The notes under the pieces: generated by a model
Database searches by the model: none
The model's input: only the letters and a program-made list of their open reading frames with translations
Told to the model about the DNA's origin: nothing
Part shown: positions 21,866 to 32,756 of the stretch, one piece after another
Layout: every line of letters begins with the position of its first letter
Position numbering within the stretch: position 1 is the first letter of the stretch
DNA from: Varanus komodoensis
Taxonomy: Eukaryota > Chordata > Lepidosauria > Squamata > Varanidae
Direction: 5' to 3'
NCBI RefSeq assembly: GCF_004798865.1
Contig: NW_025335438.1
Span: 13,814,508 to 13,878,507, forward strand
Length of the DNA: 64,000 bases
Made by a program: the position numbers and the translations under genes

Positions 21866-22846
21866 TCAGTTTAAAGTCTTCCTGATGAAGCTTGCTAGAG
21901 CATTTCCAAAGGACCTTTTCCCCATCCTCGTGAGGTGTAACCCATCCCTTGCCAGAAGTCCATTGGCAAGAAAATGAGTGCCGTGGTCGAGGAACCCAAA
22001 GCATTCCTTCTGGCACCACACCCTAAGCCAGTCGTTCACCTTGGAGGCCCTCCTGTCCCTTCCTGGCCCAAATCTCCGCCAGGTAAGATTGACGAGAAGG
22101 CCACTTGGGCCTTCAGCTCCCTGAGTTTCTTTCCCAAGGCCTCAAAGTCCCTGGTGGTCCCAACCACACCCTGCCTGGCCATATCCTTTGTGGCCACATG
22201 GATCACCAGGAGCGGCTGGTGATCCCCGGAGCAAACAAGACGCTCCACACTGTCCTTCACATGCTGGATGCATGTGCCTGGCAGGCAGCAAACCTCCCTT
22301 GTCTCCAGGTTGGGGCAGCACACTGCTGCCTCAGAGCCCCTCAGCAGGGTGTCCCTAACAACCATCACCCGCCGCCGTACCTTCCCGGTGCTGGTGGGCG
22401 GCCGTGCCCTGGCTCTCACCTCTCCTGCAGCAGCCCCCTTGCCGCCTGACATCCCAGGCTGGGGGTCTGCTGGTCCCCAGAGGCCTCATCAGCCCCAGCC
22501 TCCCCAAGTGGAGAGAACCTGTTTCCTAGCTCCAGATTGGTGCCAGGAGAAGGAGGAGGCCGTGCTGGCCTCCTCCTCTTGTGGGTGACATACCTCCATG
22601 TCTCTGCAGCTGCTCCTCCTGTGGTCTCTCCCTCAACCCTCTGTCCAGAGGGGGGCTGCTCCGGGGGTGCTGGAGAGCTCTCTTGGCCCTCAGGCACCTC
22701 ACCTCCTCTTCTAGCATGGTCCCCAACTTGCACCGAGGGCAAGTGCATCCCTGCCTCTCCTGGGGGAGAAAGGTGAACATGTCGCAGCTCTCACAGCGGA
22801 CAGCAACACCGGTGACTCCTGCCAAGGCCATCTCCTGGTCTGCCAT
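21866..22846 (-). pseudogene. CR1-B ORF1: zinc-binding and SGNH esterase protein, broken
   Basis: It starts at an ATG (22844-22846, MADQEMALAGVTG) and ends at TGA 21866, a span of about 327 codons. The zinc-binding pair CESC...CPRC and the coiled-coil segment LEEEVRCLRAKRAL are present. The esterase core is damaged: block I reads VVRDTLLRG where copy A has VVGDSLLRG, so the nucleophile serine is gone, and block III reads HVATKDMARQG where copy A has HVGTND. Frames shift at least twice in the Pro-rich middle. With copy A, which keeps the catalytic residues but has a stop and no ATG, this shows two independent decay histories. Confidence 0.87.
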
Positions 22847-23100
22847 CGGTATCCCTTCTGAGACCTTACCCTGGTCCCCTGCCTTGTTTGTCCTGCAGTT
22901 CCTCTCACTCGCCCAGTTCTCCCAGACAAACACCCACTCGCACACACACACAAGGATAAAATAAACTTAAATTTAGATTGGAAGAAAAACAAAGCAAAGC
23001 ACAGCACAAACAAACAAACAAATCTCTGTGTCTCAGGGAAGGGAGTCTCTGGACAGCCCGGGCCGCAGCTAAGGGACGCAGACAAGGGACAATGCCTTAT
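22847..23100 (-). other. CR1-B 5' leader between monomers and ORF1
   Basis: About 250 bases of untranslated leader, including a GTTT-rich stretch and a (TG)-rich stretch on the element strand. Copy A has only about 100 bases here; roughly 130 bases next to the ORF1 start are absent there. Confidence 0.65.
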
Positions 23101-23337
23101 CAGTCCCTCAGGCTGGTGGCCCCATCCCTCTGCTCCCTCCTGGCCCCTCTAGCCTCTCTGGCCCCGCCCCTTCCTCTCTGCTGCTCCTGGCCCTCTGCTC
23201 CCCTGCCCAGCTCCTACCTTGCCTTTGCCAGTCCCCTGGCCACTCAGCACTCTCTCCCAGCCTGTGCCTCTACTGCTCTGCTGCTCTGCCAAGAGGCCAG
23301 AGCCAGAAGGGCTTGCAGTGACTGAGTGCAGCCTTAT
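23101..23337 (-). promoter_or_regulatory. CR1-B 5' tandem monomer, unit 1
   Basis: A 237-bp unit starting CAGTCCCTCAGGCTGG on the plus strand, with a GC box at 23161-23170 (GCCCCGCCCC). It adjoins the ORF1 leader and repeats twice more outward. Confidence 0.77.
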
Positions 23338-23575
23338 CAGTCCCTCCGGCCGGTGGCCCCGCTTGTCCGCTTCCTCCTGGCCGCTCTAGCCACTCTGGCC
23401 CCGCCCCCTTCCTCTCTGCTGCTCCTGGCCCTCTGCTCCCCTGCCCAGCTCCTACCTTGCCTTCGCCAGTCCCCCGGCCACTCAGCACTCTCTCCCAGCC
23501 TGTGCCTCTGCTGCTCTGCTTCTCTGCCAAGGGGCCAGAGCCAGAAGGGCTTGCAGTGACTGAGTGCAGCCTTAT
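23338..23575 (-). promoter_or_regulatory. CR1-B 5' tandem monomer, unit 2
   Basis: A 238-bp unit, CAGTCCCTCCGGCCGG start, GC box at 23397-23408. Nearly the same length as unit 1 and very similar in sequence. Confidence 0.77.
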
Positions 23576-23662
23576 CAGTCCCTCAGGCCGGTGGCCCTGC
23601 CTGTACGCTTCCTCCAGGCTGCTCTAGCCTCTCTGGCCCACCCCCCTTCCTCTCTGCTGCTC
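23576..23662 (-). promoter_or_regulatory. CR1-B 5' tandem monomer, unit 3 (cut by gap)
   Basis: The first 87 bases of a third monomer, ending where the Ns begin. The element's true 5' end and its number of monomers are hidden in the gap. Confidence 0.75.
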
Positions 23663-23762
23663 NNNNNNNNNNNNNNNNNNNNNNNNNNNNNNNNNNNNNN
23701 NNNNNNNNNNNNNNNNNNNNNNNNNNNNNNNNNNNNNNNNNNNNNNNNNNNNNNNNNNNNNN
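23663..23762. other. Assembly gap (100 N)
   Basis: Exactly 100 Ns, a conventional placeholder for a gap of unknown size. It falls inside GC-rich tandem repeats, a usual cause of assembly breaks. Confidence 0.97.
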
Positions 23763-25757
23763 TTTTCTTTTTTCTTGTATTCCTCCTTGAGTACTTGTTA
23801 GAAAACCTGTGCATAAAACCTGGAAAAATAATGCTAGTAATCCAATGAATAGTAAGGGCATGGAGTTGGCATTCTGTGAGAAAATATACAAAACAAAAAG
23901 CATAGCAAATCTTGAGTGGAGCTGAGAAATGCCAACATTTGATGCATAGCAATGGCTTTGATCCTAAGATAAGTCAGGGTGCAATGCAATGTAGGTCCAG
24001 ACAGGAAATCACCCAGAGGATTGTTTTTCCCAAACATATGCAGGATTGTGCCCATATGAAAGTTAATGGAAGTAAAGATTCTCATCATCCACCAAAAACA
24101 TCAAGAGTTTTTGACCCAACTAAACAATGTGAAATGAGGAGGGGAGGCTTGTGGATAGAAAGGAAAATACCATGTTTTGAAAGCGATCCTCCCAATTCAG
24201 GGCAATCCTTCATTCTCCTTATGGGAGGGCAGCATTGGTGGTTGCTGGATTGGAGAGGGAATGGGAAACATTCATCCTGTGAACTGGAAGCCACTGAAGT
24301 CTGATTTCTTTTTGTATTATTTTGCTTTATGTTTCATATTTCCTGAGAATTATAATGAAAATAGGCATGGGCTGTTGTTGCTGGTAAACAGAAAATATTT
24401 GAAAAGAGGTGCTGAATGCTCTGAAGAATATAATATGTGAAACATGTATCTCTCTTTGTTCACATTAGTGCTGAGTGGAAAGTCATGTCTTTTTTGGGGA
24501 GAAAGATATAAAAGATGAGGGAATTTTGAAGATTGCTTTGGGAGTAAAAGTTTGGAAGTTTTGTGTGGCTTAAAGTTTCCCCAACAGCAATGGTAATTTT
24601 CTGTTCCCACCTGCTGAACTGAGATGATTCCCCCCCTCCCCCTAGTTTTTCCAGTTTCATATTCAGAAAGAAAAAAGCCAGTGAAATTGCCCTGACCAAT
24701 GGGAAGCCCCTAGGAACATGCACACATTTGCTTCCATGAAAAATGGCTAAATTCCCACCAAATGTGGTACCTGCAAACAGAACAATTCATTAAGCCTTAG
24801 AATAGGGTGCAATGGACATGGTTGAACTACATGTTTCATTTTCTATGTAAAGAAGCTTAGAGCACTGAGTAATGATCCTGACTTGTTTCCCTAAATAATG
24901 GTTCACAATAACCATATTTCATGCTTTGGACATATAGATAACCATAGTTAGTCAAAAAGAAAATTGAAAGCCTCTTTGCCATGCTTTCCTTTCTCTTTTT
25001 GTTCGCTTCTCCATCAGGACGCAATCTGCAACCTCCCAGAAAAAGAAGACAAGGCGTTGGGAGACACACAGTCTCTCTTGTCACTTAGAGAGAGTAGGAG
25101 AACAGGCAGGAGCAGAAAAGCGGCAGGGGCCACAGACAGTGCTGGACAATGCCAACACCAGCCTGGATTGCACACCCTAAGAATAGCCTCTTCTAGATAC
25201 GGAAGGCAAGCACACTGCCCCTCTCAGAAGCAGTGGCTCTAATTAATATTGCCAGCAGTAGCAATTTGAATAGAAAACTAAAGCTGAAATCAGTTACAGT
25301 ACTCATTCGGCATTTTAGAAAATGAAATTTAACAGGTCCTTCTTTCTTACAAAAAAAGCACTTAATCTAGAGCTTACAAAAGTGGAACTTAACTCATAGG
25401 ATACTCTGGCAAGAGGAAAGGAAAAGGTGATTTTTACCTATTCCCCTATAGCTTCTTATGTCCCCATAAAAACTGCTGTGAGTGGTTAAGACCCTCCAGA
25501 ACTGTGTGAGAAGGGGCAGGAAGAGTTTCAGGGAAAAAGTAGAATCAGCAAAAATGGCCTTTCCCCAGTTTTTCTCCACTGTTTTGGAGTGGATTGGAGT
25601 TCCATGAATAGCAACTCTGGATCCAGTCCAACAAATATACTTTAGATTTTCTTTTTTTTTTTTTTTCAGTTTTTATTTTCAAACTGGCAGTCCTTCAATA
25701 AACTTTAGTGCAAAACTTGACCTGTTGCAATAATTAGAATTGTTTTAATTAATCAAT

Positions 25758-25796
<39 letters not shown>

Positions 25797-26185
25797 CTTA
25801 GTTTTACATCAAAATTTTAGCAGATATTAACCTTCTAAAAGTACCAAACTGAATATTAATATTTTAAAATTTAATCACCAAACCAATCCCTTTAACGCAA
25901 CAGGATAAAGTTTGAAATACAATTTTATATACACTTTACCTACATTTTATCTACATTTACTTGTAGATAGTGCATTGATTGATGCTATATTACCTTATGT
26001 TTTGAAGATATTTAGTTGTAATAAAAACAGTGTGAACAAATTAGCCTTTTTAAAAAAAATAAATTATTTTCTACATAACCCATTCGAAATACATCGGTTA
26101 AATCTGTTAAATATATTTAACATTGTCAGAAAACTTTAAAATCTGATTATTTTTGTCTTTCCCTTTCTCCACCATTCCCCTTTTT
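23763..26185. other. Unannotated A/T-rich DNA
   Basis: No gene found; open frames up to 130 codons (23912-24304) carry no known domain. It contains a T-run near 25650-25670 and the (TA)n tract listed separately. The T-run could be the poly(A) of a minus-strand element, but I cannot join it to the L1 fragment with confidence. Confidence 0.5.
25760..25793. repeat. (TA)n microsatellite
   Basis: About 17 uninterrupted TA units. Confidence 0.95.
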
Positions 26186-26950
26186 GTTATTTATTTATTT
26201 CAGTTCTTTTTTTATAGTAAATTTTATTATTATTTTTTACAAACTAAGAAAAGAAACTAAAAAGAACATCAGTCATTAGAGACATCAAACCTGCTGGGGC
26301 AGCCCCCCTTTTTTTATAGCAATCCATAGACATATCCAAATCTACGCATAGTCCCGTTTCTCTAGCCAATAATAGAAAGAGTTCCTATAGAAGTATGTAT
26401 CCTCTTTCTCCTTCAGAGACAATGTCAGCCTGTCCATTTCAGCACAGTCCAGAATCTTTTTTAAAATCAGTTCATCAGTGGGTGGTTCTTCACTCCTCCA
26501 ATGTTGGGCGAATACAATCCTTGCTGCAGTAATTACATGTAGAATCAAATACATTGCTTGTTTATCAACATCATCAGGCACAATGCTTAGTAAGAAGACT
26601 TCAGATTTAAATATTAAAGATTTTTGTAACATTTCCTCAAGCCATTTATGTATTTTAGCCCAATATTTTTTTGCCTTATCACAAGTTCACCATGTATGAT
26701 AAAAAGTACCCGGTTTATGTTTGCATTTCCAACATCCATTTGACATATTTGGAAACATCCTAGCTAATCTATTTGGCGATAAGTACCATCCATAAAACAT
26801 TTTATAAAGATTTTCTTTATATGAGGTTGCTAAGGTTACCTTGATATTTCTTTCCCACAACTTTTGCCATTTCTGTAACTCAATATTCTATCCAAAATTT
26901 TGTGCCCATGTTATCATAGTTTCAAATGAGACCTGACTTTCTATAGGCAG
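26186..26950 (-). mobile_element. L1-clade LINE, ORF2 C-terminal fragment
   Basis: The minus strand reads the end of an L1 ORF2 protein: FETMITWAQNFG, LYKMFYGWYLSPNRLARMFPN, CWKCKHKPGTFYHTW (the L1 C-terminal CCHC-like region), then an open frame 26632-26342 with ITAARIVFAQHWRSEEPPTDE and AEMDRLTLSLKEK, closing at a TAG at 26342. This tail follows the reverse transcriptase in L1 and helps RNA binding. A 3' UTR with A/T-rich end runs to about 26186. The 5' truncation is near 26950, normal for L1 copies. At least one stop lies just before the open part (after FYHTW). Confidence 0.85.
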
Positions 26951-29721
26951 TTACCCATTGTGAATCCTTCTAGTAATGCAGTTCTATAACTGATAGGGCC
27001 AATTCTGCAATAACTAATTAAACAAAAGTAATTTGGGGGTAGAAAAATAATGAAATATTTACTTTGAATACTGTGTTTAAATATTCTTACAAATATTAAC
27101 TATGTATCTGCAGATAGGAACTAGTCTATTATAATATGCTGTCCATGTATGTTAGCCACCCTGTATTACATTGTCCATGTTATTTTGAAAAGACTGTACA
27201 GAGCATCCTTTAAATTTCTGATGTTGCAACATTTCACAATAGTTCCTACTGAATTATGTGTTCACTGAATAGTCTGAAACCTTAATCTACCTAAAGTCAC
27301 ATCACATCATAGGAAAATGTCTTTCAAATGGAAATACACTCAAGGGGGAAGAAAGGACTGACTTTGATTAGCTGATTGATTTCATAAAGCTATTGGATAG
27401 CTATTTCCAAAACACTGGATTAATGAACATCCATTTTTATGTCATCATTGGCAAGAGATTCCATCTCATTCAGATATCTTGCCATACTATTTCCTGAAAT
27501 GACACCCTAGTGTTAAAAAAAGAGGAGCTTGTCATACTTATCTCCAATGAGAAGTGATTTCCGTTCATCTTTTTGCAACTTAATCCTTGCATTTCCCTTT
27601 CTTGGTTTGCATGGCTAATCTGGCTAAAAGATTAATAACAGAGTCTGGGTAATAGATGAATTGTAGGTGAAATATAGGCTATATCCAGGGCTGTATGATT
27701 TAGCTGTGTATCACTCTAATAACCATTGTGCTTTTATAGAATAGTTGGGATGAAAAGCTTTCCTCTTTCCAGCCATTGTCAGGAACTCATGTTTGATGGT
27801 TATTTTAAAAAAAATCTCTTTTGAATATAAAACAAATAGTATTTACCTGTTCTTCTAGTTTAAATATTTACATATGCATATTAGAGCAATGCTATAAGGT
27901 ACTGGTGTCCTCAAGTTATGCAGTAGTAATTTAGATGATGAAAGGATTAATAATCTGGACCTGCAGACCTTAAAATCATTTGAGAAGTTATTATTTTTAT
28001 CTGGAGTTCCACAGGCTTCACCTGAACCAATTAGATGAACAGGACCAGCCAGCATCAGGAGCTGCTGCTGTGGAATTTCAATAGAACCTCCTCATCCTTT
28101 GTCTGGATGAAATTCTTTTAAACACACAATGTGTTGGGTATACTCTGTTTTCACAAGATGCTAACATTTGCTTGCTATCCAGCTAGTACACTGAATTAAG
28201 CATGAAAATGCATGCGGGTGCATGCCTTGGCAAAATCACAAGACCAACCAGAGACGGAATAAAACAAACATCTCCACCATTTCAAATAAGGACCATGGGT
28301 AACTCTGTTTGTTTGGCTGTCACTAGGAGCAGGCCACCAAAGTCAAGCAGAAAATCCTTTCTTTAAAAGCAAACTGTAACAATCATAGAAAAGAATCAAC
28401 TTTTTGTTTTTTGTGAGGCATGCACAATTATTTAAATTCTCCAAAGCAGAGATAGCATAACTAGACAAAGCTGAGATCTGCTGAAATTTTCTTATGGAAA
28501 TGGCACAATAGCATTTCAAGTGGCCCCTTTCTGTCATCCACCATAACCATCACACCCCCATTTCTGCTGCAGTCAGGTGAACTGTCAAAGAGCTATTATG
28601 GTTGGCTGCCTAGAATCCCGAGGAAAGAAAAATCTGTACAATTTTCTCCTTGGACAATAAATGGTTTTTCTGGTGCTTTTAGGTTTTGCTAAACAATTCT
28701 GCTATAGAAAGAATGAGGGCGTTTCTTTCATACATATACATATATGTTCATCAACAAATATAGTGGAGGGCTTTTGTTTGGGCTGAAACCTTTGCCATGA
28801 ATATATAGCTCTTTGATGGATACACGTAAGCATTACCATAACTGGGTAAGCTTTTATTTTTATTTGTCATACTATAACTCATCTTGTATAATTCAGAAAG
28901 AGAAGGGCAGTGTGTAGCATTTTGGTATAAGTCTAACTGCTATTGATAGAACTAGGTATACATGGAATGGAAGAGCGAAATGTATATACAGTTGCAATAC
29001 CACTCAATTTACAATTCATTGCTGAGATCCAACAAATGTTACATATGCTTAGCCTTCCATGGCTGCTTAAAATACTGCACGCCTGGAAACGAAGACATTA
29101 TTATAATGTGTAGCTGTGCATCTTCTGATAAGCCTTACCTCATAAATAAAAAGATGTATAAACACAGTATTTTTAAAGTAGTGCAAGAGAAAACTGTATG
29201 TGAAATGATGACTCTCATTATGAATTTCATATTCTTAACAAGTGCCTGGTTATTGAAAACTCGGTCTTTTTTAAAAAGATAAATTGAATAGCATTTTATA
29301 TTTTTACAATTTTCCTTATTTTGTATACTTCCTATTTACTGGAGGAATTCACCTTTGTTAATAAGTGGTGGAAGTCAGTTTTTGTACACGCAAAGCATCA
29401 GTTCATAATTGCTTGCTTGTGTGTAATCCAATTTATTTCAATAGCTTAGATTAGTTCATATAGCTATGGAATGATACCCAAAAGATTCTTTTGTGTGCAT
29501 GACACAAAATTACATAAAAAAGACAATACTTAAAAGAGATAGATGATTTTATAAAAGGAAGTGATGCAGCCTATGAAACCAGAGCTTCAAGATCCTGTAT
29601 GTTTCAAACTGTCTTCATAACACTCTTTTCGTAACATTGGGAATGTGGAAGTACATTCTCAGAAAAGTATCTGCTACTTAAAATTTTACATCACTTGATT
29701 CTTTAGACATGTTATGTTTTT

Positions 29722-29724
<3 letters not shown>
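26951..29724. other. Unannotated DNA
   Basis: No gene, RNA gene or repeat family that I recognise. Base composition is A/T-rich and open frames are short. Confidence 0.5.

Positions 29725-29779
<55 letters not shown>
29725..29779. repeat. (GA)n microsatellite
   Basis: About 27 uninterrupted GA units. Confidence 0.96.
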
Positions 29780-29780
<1 letters not shown>

Positions 29781-32466
29781 ATGATTTTATTTTTACATTT
29801 CCCTTGGAGGCCTTATATAGCATCAGTTATATTTCACATCATCTTTAAAAAGTAACTTACAGATTCAAGTTTTAACCTTGCTCTGAATATCATTTTGGAC
29901 AGTAAATGTGGATAATGCCAATCCTTTTGCAAAATCACTTAGGATAATTGTTGGGGTCTGCCTGTGTGTTTCCTGTAAAACCCCGCTACCCTGAACTACT
30001 ATGGGTGGTTTGAGAACAGAAAAAGGTTTCTATACAGGGATTTCTCTACTGTGTCAGTTTCCATTCCGCTCACACAAAAGAAAGTTGTGCTATGTGAAAA
30101 CTGAGCACCACAAACCCTTTGCATTGAGCACTGGGGTGTTGCATGAACGGTGCTTCTGCAATATGCACGTACTACTAAAGAGCTGTTTAGCATTATCAGT
30201 TCTGATAGCTTGGTTGAGGCATGGGGGAGGGGAACTGATTCCAGACATCCCTTTTGTTTTCACCTCCAATAAGTAATCCATTCAGTCAAAGCTGACAATG
30301 CCAGCCATGCATTTAGCCAGAGTACCCACATATATATCAGCAGGTGTGCCGTCCACCACTGTGCACAACAATCTTTGACTGGGAAATAGAATCATAAATA
30401 GCCTATCATGCTCAATGCACAATAGGAAGCATCTCCCACATTCCAGAAATTATAAACTAGGTGTGGAAATAGGTTTCGACATGTACATCACTCACAATGT
30501 GTCTGAATATGTACACATATGTGCAAAACCCTATGCAACTCTGTCATGTGGGAGAAAAGGGCATCGTGCAGAAATCAGGTAATGCTTGTACAACCCTGTG
30601 TTTATCCCAGCTGCGCACTAAGCACTGTGTATCAGGTCTGTGAAAATCAAGCTTTAAGTCTTGTGTTGGCCCCACAGTTCTTTGAATTGTGGTCAGAGTC
30701 TATGCCCCAAGGATCTTACACACTGGATAAAACACCGTAGTTGATACATCAGAATAACTATCAACAGCCACTGTTAAATGCAGTACAGATGGTTCTTCTC
30801 TCATTCCCAAAGTATTTTTTAAAGAATCTATAATATGGATTAATATTATTAATAGGTTTGTAGAGCCTTTCTCTATTAGGTTTTTCCAGTTGCAGAATTT
30901 GTAGAACTGCTTGATATTTTGCAGATAGCATAATTTAGAATATGTTGTATGTAAACTTGTTTGTTTCTATGCTGTCTTAATAGAAGGGAGAATATAATTC
31001 ATTTCTGCATATCTGCTAGACTGGACAAATCAAGGTGACAATCCATGGTTAGGCCTGTCAGGCCCTTTGTCCTGCTGCTGCTCTGAACTGAAATACAATG
31101 GAAGCAAAGTGGTATATATAACAGTCCAGCTGCTTTGCTGTGACAGGAGAATCCCAGTATTATAGTGTGTCAGATCTTGTTTGTACACTGACTGTGGGCC
31201 ATTCTGAACGATGACAATGCAAATTGCGAGAACTCCTTTGCAAGGCAGGACGCCTTATCACGAGATGTCAGTCTGGGGAACTGGGCAGAGTGCTCAAAAT
31301 TGTCTTGCAATAAGGACAGTGTATTATCAAAGCTTTCATTTTTGGTGTGGTGCATTCATTCTTAGGCAGGGCTCTTTTCTTAGGTGACATGAGACACAGG
31401 TAGGCACTTGTTCATAAATCCATCAGAGGCTGCCTTTCTTGGGTTTCTACATTAATGTTACTTTTTAAAGGCAGTTTTATATTTCATTTAAGCATGCAAT
31501 TAATCATGTTTATAATGTTGGGAAGACTGGCGTCAGCAGTGTAATTTAATTAAATCTGAAATTATTGTACTGTATATATATAGGCGTCCAACTAGCTAGT
31601 CCAGATTAAATACTGTGATCTATTTCTTACCCATGGTGTTCCCAATTTAAGTATTCATGCAAAAGGTTACCCTTCACAGAATGAAGCCATTTTTATTTTT
31701 AACTGTTGCACAACTAAAATAGCAATATCAGCACTAGATCCAGGTAGCATTTCCTATTGTTCGGTGCACTTGTATACACAATGATACTTTTTGTTATTGT
31801 CTTCTATATCTATGTTTATTGTATTACCAGTAGTCTTGAAACAGTATCTTCATTCTTATATGTTTCCCTTCTCTGTCATGTCATAATCGAGCTGGTTAGG
31901 GCTCAAAGATTATCCACCATTTTGTTTCAGTCTTGTAATCAAGCAATTAATCTCAAAATGGAAGCAGTCTGCTCTCTCTATCTCTCTCTCTCTCCATACA
32001 CATGCACACATATATTCTAGATATTTGCATAGCTTTAACCTGAGAGCTGCAAGCAAGAGCTACGCTTCATGTTAAAGCAGCTTCTGAAACAAGTTTCACG
32101 GGGATTATATTAATGGCTATTAGTAAGAAAAGCCCAGCAGAAGGATATAGTATTTTGCGTAATAGGTGGTTGCAGCCAAACACATTTTTAGTTTCAAAAT
32201 GTTGCAATGAAAATCTACATTAAGTCGGAATCTGAGCTTCCACTTTTTATTTTTAATAAAAGATTTCTTTTGCATTGCATTTTTACACAATTAATTCGCA
32301 AGACATTAGGCAAGAAACCGGCCAAAAATACACTTGTGTATGTATGTGTAATACTCAAAAAGCTGCTGCATAGATGTGTAAGGATAGGTAGATACTAAAG
32401 TTTTCGAATTCTGGAAAATGTGTGATCTGTTAAGTGCAGTTCAGGTTTTGTGTGTGAAAAGCACAA

Positions 32467-32468
<2 letters not shown>
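29780..32468. other. Repeat-poor unannotated DNA
   Basis: No gene or transposon fragment seen. A CT-rich stretch lies near 31970-31995. Several short stretches (for example 31480-31560, with ATGCAATTAATCATG and GTAATTTAATTAAAT) are rich in homeodomain-type TAAT cores. Confidence 0.45.

Positions 32469-32499
<31 letters not shown>
32469..32499. repeat. (CT)n microsatellite, first of a pair
   Basis: About 15 CT units ending in CTCTCG. Confidence 0.95.
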
Positions 32500-32502
<3 letters not shown>

Positions 32503-32720
32503 CTGCGGTGTCTGCACTTTTTGAAATTGCATATTTAACAGCTTATGAATTATTTATGAGCTTGGAACGGGGGAGTCAGAGGGATCGAAAGAGTGCAAAA
32601 ACAGATGCTTGGAAAGGAGAGTATTTTATACACATCTAGTACAATGTCTTTTGCAAGGATTAAGCCAGGTAATTGCATCGCTGCTTCTCTTGTACTTTTT
32701 CCAGTGAGTTGCCTTGTGTG

Positions 32721-32721
<1 letters not shown>

Positions 32722-32752
<31 letters not shown>
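32722..32752. repeat. (CT)n microsatellite, second of a pair
   Basis: About 15 CT units, also ending in CTCTCG, about 225 bases after the first tract. The sequences around the two tracts differ. Confidence 0.95.

Positions 32753-32756
<4 letters not shown>

Larger units (their letters stand above)
18813..23662 (-). mobile_element. CR1 LINE copy B, nearly full length, 5' end in assembly gap
   Basis: Same subfamily, strand and layout as copy A: 5' tandem monomers (23662 to 23101, continuing into the gap), leader, ORF1 (22846 to 21866), ORF2 (about 21800 to 18900) and a 3' end reading TTTTCTATGTTTCTATG on the element strand. It keeps the CR1 3' stem-loop that copy A has lost. At least 4.85 kb is visible. 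ORF2 is split into at least five frames and ORF1 into several, so it is inactive. Confidence 0.93.

Noticed and set aside
23912-24304. 130-codon open frame as a gene
   Set aside because: No domain, no codon pattern, no neighbouring exon-like signal; length fits chance.
29725-29779. Tandem tracts as a CRISPR array or satellite
   Set aside because: Plain dinucleotide microsatellite; there are no spacer-separated repeats anywhere in the window.
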